Assembly (NCBI RefSeq): GCF_030406325.1
Contig: NZ_JAUEQY010000012.1
Span: forward strand, 220,981-284,980
Length of the DNA stretch: 64,000 bases
DNA from: Actinomadura sp. DC4
Lineage (GTDB): Bacteria > Actinomycetota > Actinomycetes > Streptosporangiales > Streptosporangiaceae
Direction: 5' to 3'
The notes beneath the pieces were generated by a model. It was not told the origin of the DNA. It did no database searches and saw nothing but the letters and a program-made list of their open reading frames with translations. Made by a program: the position numbers and the translations under genes. Each line of letters begins with the position of its first letter. Position 1 is the first letter of the stretch. Of this stretch, positions 39,408-47,990 are shown piece after piece.

Positions 39408-39429
39408 CGGCCCCGCGACTGCGGGGCCG
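39408..39429 (-). terminator. Terminator of the WhiB gene
   Basis: Stem CGGCCCCGC (39408-39416) with GCGGGGCCG (39421-39429), 4-nt loop. On the minus strand it follows the whiB stop by 17 bp and is followed by TTTCC, a short U run. Confidence 0.7.
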
Positions 39430-39445
39430 CATGCTGCGCAGCCGC

Positions 39446-39742
39446 TCAGGCGGCGTTGGCGCGACGCATGCGGCGACGGCGCTCGGAGGCACGCTCGTCT
39501 TCGTTCAGGCCGCCCCACGTGCCGTACTTCTCCGGCCGGGACACGGCGTAGTCAAGGCATTCTCCTCGCACGGGGCAGCGCATGCAGACCGACTTGGCCT
39601 TGCGCTCGCGGATCTCCCGCTCCGGCTGACGTTCACCGTCCGGGCCGAAGAACAGGATGAGGTCCTCCCCCCGGCACTCGGCAGCGTCCTGCCAGCCCCA
39701 GCTGGGACGGGGGAGGTTTGCCTGCCGACGTACCTGAGCCAT
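39446..39742 (-). CDS. WhiB-family iron-sulfur regulator (WhiB1/WblE-like)
   Basis: 98-residue WhiB protein. The four cluster cysteines are visible: AAECRG, then VCMRCPVRGEC (CxxC-x5-C). The beta-turn motif KYGTWGGLNEDER and the Arg-rich DNA-contact end RERRRR-type (ASERRRRMRRANAA) follow. Such proteins bind [4Fe-4S], respond to NO or O2 and act with the primary sigma factor. The short C-terminus and sequence suggest WhiB1/WblE, which is often essential. ATG at 39742 has GAGGTGG 7 nt upstream. Confidence 0.95.
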   Translation of the reverse strand: MAQVRRQANLPRPSWGWQDAAECRGEDLILFFGPDGERQPEREIRERKAKSVCMRCPVRGECLDYAVSRPEKYGTWGGLNEDERASERRRRMRRANAA

Positions 39743-39901
39743 AGAACTACCACCTCGTAGCTTGCTGGTGAGCAGAAAATTTCGGTCACGGACGCCGCAA
39801 CGGTGAGTACGCGCCAAAAACTTGCAACGTCGTGAAGCGCCGTGATGTTCCCCGGAGAACCGCCGAGTCTCTCGGAAACGGCGTACAGGGCCTCGGAGAG
39901 A

Positions 39902-40786
39902 TTACACGAGGGCCGTCTCGTTGAGAAGAGTCAGGTCCCGTTCAATATAGGTTCCGATGTTCTCGCCGCATCCGGGACCACAGGCGCCCAAGGACTCCTG
40001 CGTCACCCGAACTCGGTATCGCGCCTGGCGGGCGCGCACGATCGCGGTGTCACCGACCATGGATTCGACCGTGACCTCCTCGACGTCGAGCACCCCGCTG
40101 CGGGAGCGTACGAAATGCTCGGCCGCCTGAACCGGCTCCGGCAAGCCGACCCGGCCGCGATAGCCCGCCAGAACGACTCGTCCGCGACGGTACTCCTCCG
40201 CGGCCGTCATCGCCCGCTGTTCGTCGAGGTCGCCGTAGTAAAGACCGTGCGGCAGGCAGACGAGGTTCGCGGCGTACCGGTCGCCGCCCACGTGAGTGGT
40301 CTCCCACACGTCGCCGAACCGCTCGTGAAGGAAACGCGCCAGCGGTGCCCCGAACCGCGCGCAGCACGCGTTGTGCTTGCCGTGCGTGCACACGAGCAGG
40401 ACCGGGCCGGTGACCGGGACGCCGAAGTTCGGGCGCCGTCCGGCCGCCACGGAAGCGAGGTCGAGGCCGGCCAGTTCGTCGGTGTCCTCGATCTCGCGGC
40501 CCTCCAGCCACGCGCCCGGCCCGGAGAAGCCGGTGTACACCCGTAGGGGAGGGGTGGCCCGCCGCCGGCGCGGGGCGCGGATGAGCTGCGGCCGTACGCC
40601 GTGCCGCCGGGCGCGGGCGATCGCGTCGGCGATGGGCTCGGGCAGCACCATCGCGTCGATCTCCTCGTCCCACGGGCCGGGATGCTCGATGAGCAGCCAC
40701 CCGCGCGAACCCGCGGTCGCGCTGGCCAGGCACGGACGCCGCCCCGTGTGACACCCGGAGCAGTGCGTGCAGCTCTTGTCCGGCAA
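39902..40786 (-). CDS. Sucraseferredoxin-like (thioredoxin-like [2Fe-2S]) protein under iron control
   Basis: 294-residue protein of the Suc_Fer-like family. It has an N-terminal Cys-rich segment (SCTHCSGCHTGRRPC) and a thioredoxin-like ferredoxin domain with cysteines in LVCTHGKHNACCARFG, then VGGDRYAANLVCLPHGLYYG. A C-terminal SLGACGPGCGENIG completes it. Likely a redox protein. A TTG start at 40786 follows a strong GGGGGGAT site. A 19-bp iron box lies 22 bp upstream, so it should be derepressed by iron starvation; a role in iron release from siderophores is plausible but inferred. Confidence 0.82.
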   Translation of the reverse strand: MPDKSCTHCSGCHTGRRPCLASATAGSRGWLLIEHPGPWDEEIDAMVLPEPIADAIARARRHGVRPQLIRAPRRRRATPPLRVYTGFSGPGAWLEGREIEDTDELAGLDLASVAAGRRPNFGVPVTGPVLLVCTHGKHNACCARFGAPLARFLHERFGDVWETTHVGGDRYAANLVCLPHGLYYGDLDEQRAMTAAEEYRRGRVVLAGYRGRVGLPEPVQAAEHFVRSRSGVLDVEEVTVESMVGDTAIVRARQARYRVRVTQESLGACGPGCGENIGTYIERDLTLLNETALV

Positions 40787-40807
40787 CGATCCCCCCTCAT
40801 CAGAGAA

Positions 40808-40826
40808 TTAGGTAAGACTAACCTAA
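40808..40826. promoter_or_regulatory. IdeR/DtxR-type iron box
   Basis: TTAGGTAAGACTAACCTAA, a 19-bp site differing from the DtxR/IdeR consensus TTAGGTTAGGCTAACCTAA at only two positions. It lies between the divergent sucraseferredoxin-like gene and efeO and may control either or both. Confidence 0.85.
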
Positions 40827-40980
40827 CCAATAGTCGCCGTACGGGAAATCAAGGGACCCTGGTGAACGCGCCATGAACAGCAGGCTCAGAGTTGTACGAA
40901 GGCGTCGACACCGGCGGGATGGCACGTTCTAGAGTGTCCTGGTCCCCCTCAGGTCGAAACCGGTCCAAAACGGGAGCCTC

Positions 40981-42114
40981 ATGCGCGCGCCGTTCCTGAT
41001 CATCGGTGCGGCGTTGCTGCTGGCCGCCGCGGGTGACGCGCGCCCGAAGACCGCCGGCGCGTCGCTGCCGGCCGCCATCGAGGCGTCCGTCACGGGCTGC
41101 GGCACCGGCTGGAGCCACCCCCACGCGGGCACGCAGGTCCTGTCACTGCGCAACGACGGCGCGACCGCCGCCGACGTGATGCTGATCGATCCCGCGACGG
41201 GCGCGGTGTTCGCCGAGTTCGAGGGGATGGGCCCGGGCGTCACACGCCAGGCGCGGCTCGCCCTCGGCGGCGGCACCTACGTCTTCCGCTGCGGCGACGA
41301 CGGCGGCGGCGACCCGGTGACCGGGCCGCCGACACGGATCAGCGGCCCGCCCGGCGGCAGCGCGGGGGTCGTACCCGTGACCAGCGAGGACCTGTACGCG
41401 CCCGCGAAGTCCTACACCACGTACGTCTCCGCGGGCCTCGACCGCCTCATCGCCAGGACCAAGACGCTGCGGAAGGCCGTCGACGGCGGCGACCTGGACG
41501 CCGCGCGGTCCGCCTGGACCCCGGCGCACGTGTCCTACGAGCGGCTCGGGGCGGCGTACGGCACGTTCGGCGACTTCGACGGCGCCATCAACGGCGGGCC
41601 CGCCGGCCTGCCCAAGGGCGTGCACGACCCTGACTTCACCGGTTTCCACCGCCTGGAGTACGGCCTGTGGCACGGGCAGTCCGCCTCTTCCCTGCGCCCG
41701 GTGGCGGACCGGCTCGACCACGACGTCCACGCGCTCAAGGACGACTTCCCCAAGGAGCGCATGGACCCCGCCGACCTGCCGCTGCGAGCCCACGAGATCT
41801 TGGAGAACACCCTGCAGTTCCAGCTCACCGGCCATGCCGACCAGGGCAGCGGCACCACGCTGAAGACGGCCGCCGCCAACATCGAGGGCACCCGTGAGGT
41901 CCTGGGCGTGCTCCGCCCGGTCATCCGCCCGCGCTACGCACGGCTCCCCGAGATCGACACGTGGCTGGACCGGATGGACGGCCTGCTCAAGGGCCGTTCG
42001 TCGGTCGAGAAGCTGTCCACCACCGAGCGCGAGGGCCTGAACGGCGCCGCCGGGCAGCTCCTGGAGCTCCTCGCGCCGGTCGCCACCATCGGCGAGCCGA
42101 GGCGGACCTCATGA
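40981..42114 (+). CDS. efeO: EfeO-type iron uptake protein (cupredoxin plus imelysin domain)
   Basis: 377-residue exported protein with an N-terminal signal ([16 protein letters not shown]), a cupredoxin-like domain (~35-125) and a C-terminal M75/imelysin domain (~140-370). The HxxE metal motif is [14 protein letters not shown]. In the EfeUOB system EfeO binds iron in the periplasm or at the wall. GGGAGCC precedes the ATG. efeB follows after 40 bp. No efeU permease gene lies in the window, which is unusual, so the permease must be elsewhere or replaced. Confidence 0.9.
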   Translation: MRAPFLIIGAALLLAAAGDARPKTAGASLPAAIEASVTGCGTGWSHPHAGTQVLSLRNDGATAADVMLIDPATGAVFAEFEGMGPGVTRQARLALGGGTYVFRCGDDGGGDPVTGPPTRISGPPGGSAGVVPVTSEDLYAPAKSYTTYVSAGLDRLIARTKTLRKAVDGGDLDAARSAWTPAHVSYERLGAAYGTFGDFDGAINGGPAGLPKGVHDPDFTGFHRLEYGLWHGQSASSLRPVADRLDHDVHALKDDFPKERMDPADLPLRAHEILENTLQFQLTGHADQGSGTTLKTAAANIEGTREVLGVLRPVIRPRYARLPEIDTWLDRMDGLLKGRSSVEKLSTTEREGLNGAAGQLLELLAPVATIGEPRRTS

Positions 42115-42154
42115 GCGAACGAGTCGGCAAGCGCGGTGCCCCGAAAGAGGCCTC

Positions 42155-43384
42155 ATGAGCGAGCGAAGTGAGCACGGCGGAGATCGCCGGTCGTTCCTGC
42201 GCGGCGCGCTGGTGGCCGGGGTCGCCGGTTCGCTGGCCGGCGCCTCCGCGAGCTCGGCCGGCGGGGCGCCCGTGGCGAGCACGCCCGCGCCCGCGCCGCC
42301 CTTCCACGGCGCGCACCAGGCGGGCGTCCTGGACGCGCCGCGGCAGCGGACCATCGCCGTCTCCCTCGACGCCGTCGCGGCGAACCGCAGTGAGCTGACC
42401 GAGTTCTTCCGTACGCTCACCGACCGGGCGCGCGCGCTGACCGCCGGGGTCGCCCCGGCCGGCAGCGGCATCAGCGCGCCGCCGTCCGACTCCGGCGTGC
42501 TGGGGCCCGGCATGCCCGCCGGCGGCCTGACGGTCACGGTCGGCGTCGGCGCGTCCCTGTTCGATGACCGGTACGGACTGGCGAGCCGCAAGCCGGCCGG
42601 CCTGCGGCCGATGCGGACGTTCCCGAACGACGACCTCGACCCGGCCTGGTGCCACGGGGACCTCAGCCTGCAGCTGTCGGCCGACGACGACGACACGGTC
42701 GTGCACGCGCTGCGCGACATCGCCCGGCACACGCGCGGCGCGGCGCAGATCCGCTGGCGGATGAACGGCTTCACCAGCCCGCCCCGGCCGAGCGGCACAC
42801 CCCGCAACCTCATGGGCTTCAAGGACGGCATCGCCAACCCGGACATCACGAGCGCCGCGGACATGGACCGCCTGGTCTGGGCGGCACGCTCCGAGCCCGC
42901 CTGGGCGGCCGGCGGCTCGTACGTCGTGATCCGGCTGATCCGCATGCTCGTGGAGTTCTGGGACCGGGTGGGGATCAACGAGCAGGAGCAGATGTTCGGC
43001 CGCAACCGCGACACGGGCGCGCCGCTCGACGGCGCGCACGAGCTCGACGAGCCCAAGTACGCCCAGGACCCGATCGGCAAGGTCATCCCGCTGACGAGCC
43101 ACATCCGGGTGGCCAACCCGCGGACCCCGCAGACCCAGGACAGCCGGATCCTGCGCCGCAGCTTCAACTACGACCGCGGCGTGGACGAGGTCGGCGACCT
43201 CGACATGGGCCTCCTCTTCACCTGTTTCCAGCAGGACCTGAAGCGCCAGTTCGAGGCCGTCCAGACGCGGCTGGCGGACGAGCCGCTCGTGGACTACATC
43301 ACGCCCTTCGGCGGCGGCTACTTCTTCGCGCTGCCCGGCGTACGCGACTCGAAGGATTTTCTGGGCCGGGCACTGCTCGCCTAG
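42155..43384 (+). CDS. efeB: Dyp-type heme peroxidase / deferrochelatase
   Basis: 409-residue exported peroxidase. The N-terminus has a twin-arginine signal ([20 protein letters not shown]). The Dyp hallmark GxxDG is [13 protein letters not shown] and the proximal heme His lies in the later [12 protein letters not shown] segment. EfeB oxidises ferrous iron or removes iron from heme for EfeO. It is encoded just downstream of efeO in the same direction, and the Tat signal fits export of the folded heme protein. Confidence 0.93.
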   Translation: MSERSEHGGDRRSFLRGALVAGVAGSLAGASASSAGGAPVASTPAPAPPFHGAHQAGVLDAPRQRTIAVSLDAVAANRSELTEFFRTLTDRARALTAGVAPAGSGISAPPSDSGVLGPGMPAGGLTVTVGVGASLFDDRYGLASRKPAGLRPMRTFPNDDLDPAWCHGDLSLQLSADDDDTVVHALRDIARHTRGAAQIRWRMNGFTSPPRPSGTPRNLMGFKDGIANPDITSAADMDRLVWAARSEPAWAAGGSYVVIRLIRMLVEFWDRVGINEQEQMFGRNRDTGAPLDGAHELDEPKYAQDPIGKVIPLTSHIRVANPRTPQTQDSRILRRSFNYDRGVDEVGDLDMGLLFTCFQQDLKRQFEAVQTRLADEPLVDYITPFGGGYFFALPGVRDSKDFLGRALLA

Positions 43385-43452
43385 GTGGACGGCGGGTGAA
43401 CAACGGCGCCGTGAAAGCCGGGTAAAGATCCTTTAATCCCACATGGGGCCTT

Positions 43453-43474
43453 GTTCACCCGTACGTCATCTCCC
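43453..43474 (+). promoter_or_regulatory. PHO-box-like direct repeat upstream of the first phospholipase
   Basis: GTTCACCCGTA followed directly by CGTCATCTCCC: two 11-nt units, the first matching the actinomycete PhoP unit GTTCACC exactly, the second only partly. It is 110 bp before a phospholipase C-type gene, a common PhoP target. Weak by sequence alone. Confidence 0.4.
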
Positions 43475-43584
43475 ATCACCGGGCTCGTCGTCCCGGTTCG
43501 ATGTGATCCCCGCTGGACCGACGTGGCCCCCCGGGATCTTGCACCTTCAGGACCCGGAGCTTCATATCCCTGCAGGAGGCAAAG

Positions 43585-45201
43585 ATGGGTCCCGGTAAGT
43601 GGAAGAGACGGAGACCGGTGGTGATCGCCGCCTCGCTGGTGGCCGCCGGGTCGCTGGCCCTGGCGGCCTGCGGGACCGGCGGAGGCGGGGCGACGTCCCT
43701 CACCGCGGCGGAGTCTCCCGTCCGCACGACAACCCCGATCAAGCACATAGTGGTGCTGTTCGACGAGAACATCTCCTTCGACCACTACTTCGGCACGTAC
43801 CCCAAGGCCGCGAACACCGACGGGACGAAGTTCACCGCCAAGCGGCACACGCCCAAGGCGAACGGGCTGAGCAAGAAGCTGCTCACCAAGAACCCGAATG
43901 AGTACAACCCCACCCGCCTCACCCACGACGAGGCGCTGACCTGCGACCAGGACCACGGCTACGGCCACGAGGAGAAGGCCGTCGACGCGGGCAAGGTCGA
44001 CAAGTTCGTGGAGAACACCGGTCACGACACCTGCACGGGCATGCCGCCCCTGTTCGGTGAGCCGGGCCTGGTCATGGACTACTACGACGGCAACACCGTC
44101 ACGGGTCTGTGGAACTACGCGCAGAACTACGCGATGAGCGACAACTCCTGGGACACGGTCTTCGGCCCGTCCACCCCGGGCGCGCTCGACCTGGTCTCCG
44201 GCCAGACGCACGGCGGCTACGCCGTCGACCCGGTGACGCACGCGAAGGTCAGCGACTCCTACGTCGTGTCCTCCCCGGACGCCAAGGGCGTCGGCACGGT
44301 CATCAACGACCCGGACCCGGCCTACGACGACTGCTCGGACAACAACCACACGTCCAAGAACAACCTGGCCGTGATGACGGGCAAGAACATCGGCGACCTG
44401 CTCAACAAGAAGAAGGTCACCTGGGGCTGGTTCCAGGGCGGCTTCAAGCCGACCGGGTCGGCGAACGGCTACGCGGTCTGCGGCGCCTCGCACGCCAACG
44501 TCGGCGGCGTCTCGGCGGTGGACTACAGCCCGCACCACTCGCCGTTCCAGTACTACCAGTCGACCTCCAACCCCAAGCACCTGCCGCCGTCCTCGGTCGC
44601 CGCGATCGGCCACACCGACCAGGCCAACCACAACTACGACCTGACCGACTTCGACAAGGCGCTCAAGGCGGGCGACCTGCCGGCCGTGAGCTTCCTGAAG
44701 GCGGCGGAGTACCAGGACGGCCACGCGGCCTACTCCGACCCGCTGGATGAGCAGCAGTTCGTCGTGAACACCATCAACAAGCTGCAGAAGTCCCCGGACT
44801 GGAAGTCCACCGCGGTCGTCGTCGCCTACGACGACTCCGACGGGTGGTACGACCACGTCGCGCCGAAGATCACCAACGGCTCCTCCGACGCGGCGGCCGA
44901 CGACTCCGCGCTGTGCGGCAAGGCCAAGGCGGCCGGTGGCTACCAGGACCGCTGCGGCCCGAGCCAGCGGCTGCCGCTGCTGGTCATCTCGCCGTACTCC
45001 AAGGTCAACTACGTCGACCACCACTACACCGAGCAGGCCTCGATCACGAAGTTCGTCGAGGAGAACTGGGGCGTCGGCCAGATCGGCGACGCGTCGTTCG
45101 ACGCCCGTGCGGGCGACCTGGACCACATGTTCGACTTCCGCCGCCCGAAGGCGGGGTCGCTCTTCCTCAACCCGAAGACCGGCGCCCGCCAGTACGGCTG
45201 A
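43585..45201 (+). CDS. Phospholipase C-type phosphoesterase lipoprotein, copy 1
   Basis: 538-residue lipoprotein of the bacterial phospholipase C/acid phosphatase (alkaline phosphatase superfamily) type. Lipobox LALAAC at the N-terminus; catalytic and metal residues in HIVVLFDENISFDHYFGTYP, then DNSWDTVFGPSTPG, and the C-terminal YDDSDGWYDHVAP. Such enzymes cleave phosphodiesters of phospholipids at the cell surface. AGGAGG precedes the ATG. A second gene of nearly the same sequence follows after 129 bp, so this is a tandem duplication. Codon bias leaves long open frames on the opposite strand, which are not genes. Confidence 0.93.
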   Translation: MGPGKWKRRRPVVIAASLVAAGSLALAACGTGGGGATSLTAAESPVRTTTPIKHIVVLFDENISFDHYFGTYPKAANTDGTKFTAKRHTPKANGLSKKLLTKNPNEYNPTRLTHDEALTCDQDHGYGHEEKAVDAGKVDKFVENTGHDTCTGMPPLFGEPGLVMDYYDGNTVTGLWNYAQNYAMSDNSWDTVFGPSTPGALDLVSGQTHGGYAVDPVTHAKVSDSYVVSSPDAKGVGTVINDPDPAYDDCSDNNHTSKNNLAVMTGKNIGDLLNKKKVTWGWFQGGFKPTGSANGYAVCGASHANVGGVSAVDYSPHHSPFQYYQSTSNPKHLPPSSVAAIGHTDQANHNYDLTDFDKALKAGDLPAVSFLKAAEYQDGHAAYSDPLDEQQFVVNTINKLQKSPDWKSTAVVVAYDDSDGWYDHVAPKITNGSSDAAADDSALCGKAKAAGGYQDRCGPSQRLPLLVISPYSKVNYVDHHYTEQASITKFVEENWGVGQIGDASFDARAGDLDHMFDFRRPKAGSLFLNPKTGARQYG

Positions 45202-45215
45202 GCGAACGCCATCGG

Positions 45216-45260
45216 GGCGCCTCCGTCCGGCTTCGGCCGGGCGGGGGCGCCTTTCTTATT
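45216..45260 (+). terminator. Strong intrinsic terminator between the phospholipase copies
   Basis: Outer arms GGCGCC (45216-45221 and 45246-45251), inner arms CCG and CCGGC around a TTCG tetraloop, then TTTCTTATT. This is the best Rho-independent terminator in the window and implies the second copy has its own promoter. Confidence 0.88.
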
Positions 45261-45330
45261 CCACAGGCTGTTTACGCGGGGGTCGACTTCCGGCAACATG
45301 ATCGTCGCTTCGTATTCACCTGGAGGCGCG

Positions 45331-46941
45331 ATGGGTCCCCGCAAGTGGAAGAGACGGCGCACTACGGCGATGGCGGCCTCGGTCGTGGCGGCCGGGTCGC
45401 TCACCCTGGCGAGCTGCGGGAGCGGGGGGACGGGAGCGACCGCGCTCACCGCCGCCGACTCGCCGGTCCGCACGGCGACGCCGATCCAGCACGTCGTGGT
45501 GCTGTTCGACGAGAACATCTCCTTCGACCACTACTTCGGCACGTACCCGAAGGCGGCGAACACCGACGGGACGAAGTTCAAGGCCAAGCGGCACACGCCG
45601 CGCGTGAACGGGCTGACCAAGAAGCTGCTCACGGACAACCCGAACCAGTACGACCCTGTACGGCTGACCCACGAGCAGGCGCTGACCTGCGACCAGGACC
45701 ACACGTACGGGAAGGAGCAACTGGCCGTCAACGGCGGCAAGATGGACAAGTTCGTCGAGAACACCGAGAAGGACACGTGCACCGGCCAGCCGATCCTGTT
45801 CGGTGAGCCCGGCCTGGTCATGGACTACTACGACGGCAACACCGTCACGGGCCTGTGGAACTACGCCCAGAACTACGCGATGAGCGACAACAACTGGGAC
45901 ACGGTCTTCGGCCCGTCCACTCCGGGCGCGATCGACCTCATCTCGGGCAACACCCACGGCATCTACGCCGTCGACCCCGTCACGCACGAGAAGGTCACCG
46001 ACCCCGCCGTCGTCCAGTCCCCGGACGCGAACGGCGTCGGCACGATGATCAACGACCCGGATCCGGCGTACGACGACTGCTCGGACAACAACCACACGTC
46101 CAAGAACAACCTGGGCGTGATGACCGGTAAGAACATCGGCGACCTGCTGAACGCCCGCAGGGTCACCTGGGGCTGGTTCGAGGGCGGCTTCAAGCCGACC
46201 GGCTCGGCGAACGGGTACGCCGTCTGCGGCGCGACCCACCCGAACGTCGGTGGCATCGCGACCCCGGACTACAGCCCGCACCACGAGCCGTTCCAGTACT
46301 ACGAGTCGACGGCCAACCCCAAGCACCTGCCGCCGTCCTCGGTCGCCGCGATCGGCCGTACGGACCAGGCCAACCACAACTACGACCTGACCGACTTCGA
46401 CGCGTCGCTCAAGGCGGGCAGCATGCCCGCGGTGAGCTTCCTGAAGGCGCCGATGAGCCAGGACGGCCACGCCGGCTACTCCGACCCGCTGGACGAGCAG
46501 CAGTTCCTGGTCAGCACGATCAACAAGATCCAGCAGTCGCCCGAGTGGCGGTCCACCGCGGTCTTCATCGCCTACGACGACTCCGACGGCTGGTACGACC
46601 ACGTCCCGCCGAAGGTCACCAACGGCTCGTCGGACGCCGCGCAGGACACGCCGCTCTGCACCAAGGTGCACGCGGCCGGCGGCTACCAGGACCGCTGCGG
46701 CCCGAGCCAGCGGCTGCCGCTGCTGGCGATCTCCCCGTACTCCAAGGTGAACCACGTCGACCACGCGTACGCCGAGCAGACCTCGGTGCTGCGGTTCATC
46801 GAGGACAACTGGCGGGCGGGCCGCATCGGCGACACGTCCATGGACACCCGCGCGGGCGGAGTCGGCGGGCTGCTCGACTTCCACCGCCCGAAGGCACGTC
46901 AACTGATCCTCGACCCGAAGACCGGGGCGCCCGCGTCCTGA
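45331..46941 (+). CDS. Phospholipase C-type phosphoesterase lipoprotein, copy 2
   Basis: 536-residue paralog of the preceding gene, similar throughout (DENISFDHYFGTYPKAANTD, YDDSDGWYDHVPP shared) and differing mostly in surface and C-terminal segments. Lipobox LTLASC. The start at 45331 follows TGGAGGCGCG. Separation by a terminator and divergence of the upstream region suggest different regulation. Retention of two full-length copies points to distinct substrates or dosage need (inference). Confidence 0.92.
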   Translation: MGPRKWKRRRTTAMAASVVAAGSLTLASCGSGGTGATALTAADSPVRTATPIQHVVVLFDENISFDHYFGTYPKAANTDGTKFKAKRHTPRVNGLTKKLLTDNPNQYDPVRLTHEQALTCDQDHTYGKEQLAVNGGKMDKFVENTEKDTCTGQPILFGEPGLVMDYYDGNTVTGLWNYAQNYAMSDNNWDTVFGPSTPGAIDLISGNTHGIYAVDPVTHEKVTDPAVVQSPDANGVGTMINDPDPAYDDCSDNNHTSKNNLGVMTGKNIGDLLNARRVTWGWFEGGFKPTGSANGYAVCGATHPNVGGIATPDYSPHHEPFQYYESTANPKHLPPSSVAAIGRTDQANHNYDLTDFDASLKAGSMPAVSFLKAPMSQDGHAGYSDPLDEQQFLVSTINKIQQSPEWRSTAVFIAYDDSDGWYDHVPPKVTNGSSDAAQDTPLCTKVHAAGGYQDRCGPSQRLPLLAISPYSKVNHVDHAYAEQTSVLRFIEDNWRAGRIGDTSMDTRAGGVGGLLDFHRPKARQLILDPKTGAPAS

Positions 46942-46984
46942 CCCTCCGTACGTGACGATGGCCCCGCCCGTTCGGCGGGTTCTG

Positions 46985-47029
46985 ATGATCCCCGCAACGC
47001 CTTGATCTTCAGGGAGTTGCGGGGATCAT
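46985..47029. repeat. 14-bp perfect inverted repeat after phospholipase copy 2
   Basis: ATGATCCCCGCAAC (46985-46998) and GTTGCGGGGATCAT (47016-47029), 17-nt spacer. It may be the phospholipase terminator. Its right arm also contains the ribosome site region and the A and T of the start codon of the next frame, so it would hide that start when folded. Confidence 0.6.
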
Positions 47030-47438
47030 GGATTTTGAGGTCCTGAAGGCGAGGTTCTTCGAGGCACCGGATCGGGAGAACGGCGGTATCTCGGGGGCTG
47101 CTCGGGCGGTCGCGGTGAATGGTGCCACGGCGTACGGGTGCCACCAGCTGCCGCTGGCGATTCTCGGCGCGGCCGAGCACGACGGCCGCCGCCGTGCGAT
47201 CGCCCGGGAGCTGCTGACCGCCCTGACCGGCGGCTCCGCCCGTACCTGAGAACTGACGCCGCTGCGCCACGACGCCCGCACCGCCGTCCCCGTCGCGGCC
47301 GCGGCACTGGCGACCCTCGTCCACCCGGGCGCGTGGCGGCACTTCACCTCCGGCAGCGTCGAGGCCTACTCCCTCACCCCCGCCGCCTGGCACCAGATCA
47401 CGCAGGCGGCTCGGCGAAGCGAGAGCCCTGCGGGCTAG
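47028..47438 (+). pseudogene. Uncharacterised gene interrupted by an in-frame TGA
   Basis: The frame from ATG 47028 (MDFEVLKARFFEAPDRENGG) runs 73 codons to a TGA at 47247-47249, then stays open in the same frame for 62 more codons (LTPLRHDARTAVPVAAAALA, WRHFTSGSVEAYSLTPAAWH) to a TAG at 47436. Both halves have the same codon style, and the second has no start or ribosome site of its own. This is best read as one ~136-residue gene with a nonsense mutation. No family recognised. The start lies inside an inverted repeat. Confidence 0.5.
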
Positions 47439-47899
47439 GCGTCGCCGTCGGGTGGTTCGGTGCGGCCGACCATCTGCTCGCTCCAGGCGCGGATGGCCTC
47501 GGTCTGCTCGGGCGTCAGCGGATCCAGGAAAAGGCGGCGGATGTTGCGGGCGTGCCCGCGGATGGCCTCCTCCGCGGCGTGGTGTCCCTTCGCGGTCAGG
47601 CCGATGCCCGTACGGCGGCCGCTGGCCCCGCTCTCGGTCCGTTCGACGAATCCGCGGTTCTCCATGCGGGTCAGCTGGTGTGAGACGCGGCTCTTCTCCC
47701 AGGCGAGCGACTCGGCGAGGTCACCGACGCGCATCTGCCGGCCGGGGGCGTCCCGCAGCGTCACGAGCACGCTGAACTCGGCCTTCGAGATGCCGTGGTC
47801 GCGCTGCAGGCCGCGGTCGACCTCCTGGGCGAGCACGCGCTGCGCCCGCATCCAGACGTCCCAGAGCTCCCATTCCTCGGGTGTCAACGCAGGCGCCAT
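47435..47899 (-). CDS. MarR-family regulator
   Basis: 154-residue winged-helix regulator (EVDRGLQRDHGISKAEFSVL, VGDLAESLAWEKSRVSHQLT, MENRGFVERTESGASGRRTG). It is divergent from the second amidohydrolase gene, with a double palindrome between them, so it should control that gene. MarR proteins usually respond to phenolic or drug-like ligands. The ATG at 47899 is where the family begins; its last codons overlap the TAG of the interrupted gene on the opposite strand. Confidence 0.92.
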   Translation of the reverse strand: MAPALTPEEWELWDVWMRAQRVLAQEVDRGLQRDHGISKAEFSVLVTLRDAPGRQMRVGDLAESLAWEKSRVSHQLTRMENRGFVERTESGASGRRTGIGLTAKGHHAAEEAIRGHARNIRRLFLDPLTPEQTEAIRAWSEQMVGRTEPPDGDA

Positions 47900-47925
47900 G
47901 CCGGGGATCCTATCGCCGGACCGCG

Positions 47926-47971
47926 AAGTTGATCCGTCAACTCCTGATGTGTAGAGTTGATGGATCAACTT
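47926..47971. promoter_or_regulatory. Double MarR operator
   Basis: AAGTTGATCCGTCAAC (47926-47941) and GTTGATGGATCAACTT (47956-47971) are inverted copies with one mismatch, and each is itself a palindrome (GTTGA...TCAAC). The pair fits binding of two MarR dimers in the divergent promoter. Confidence 0.72.
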
Positions 47972-47990
47972 AGGAAGGGACTGGTCAGCC

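Noticed and set aside
43381..46902. Two >500-codon minus-strand frames opposite the phospholipase C genes
   Set aside because: Val/Arg-rich low-complexity sequence produced by strong codon bias; the plus-strand proteins have signal peptides, lipoboxes and catalytic motifs.
47247..47249. TGA read as selenocysteine
   Set aside because: No Cys-like redox motif around it and no evident SECIS stem directly after the codon; nonsense mutation is simpler.
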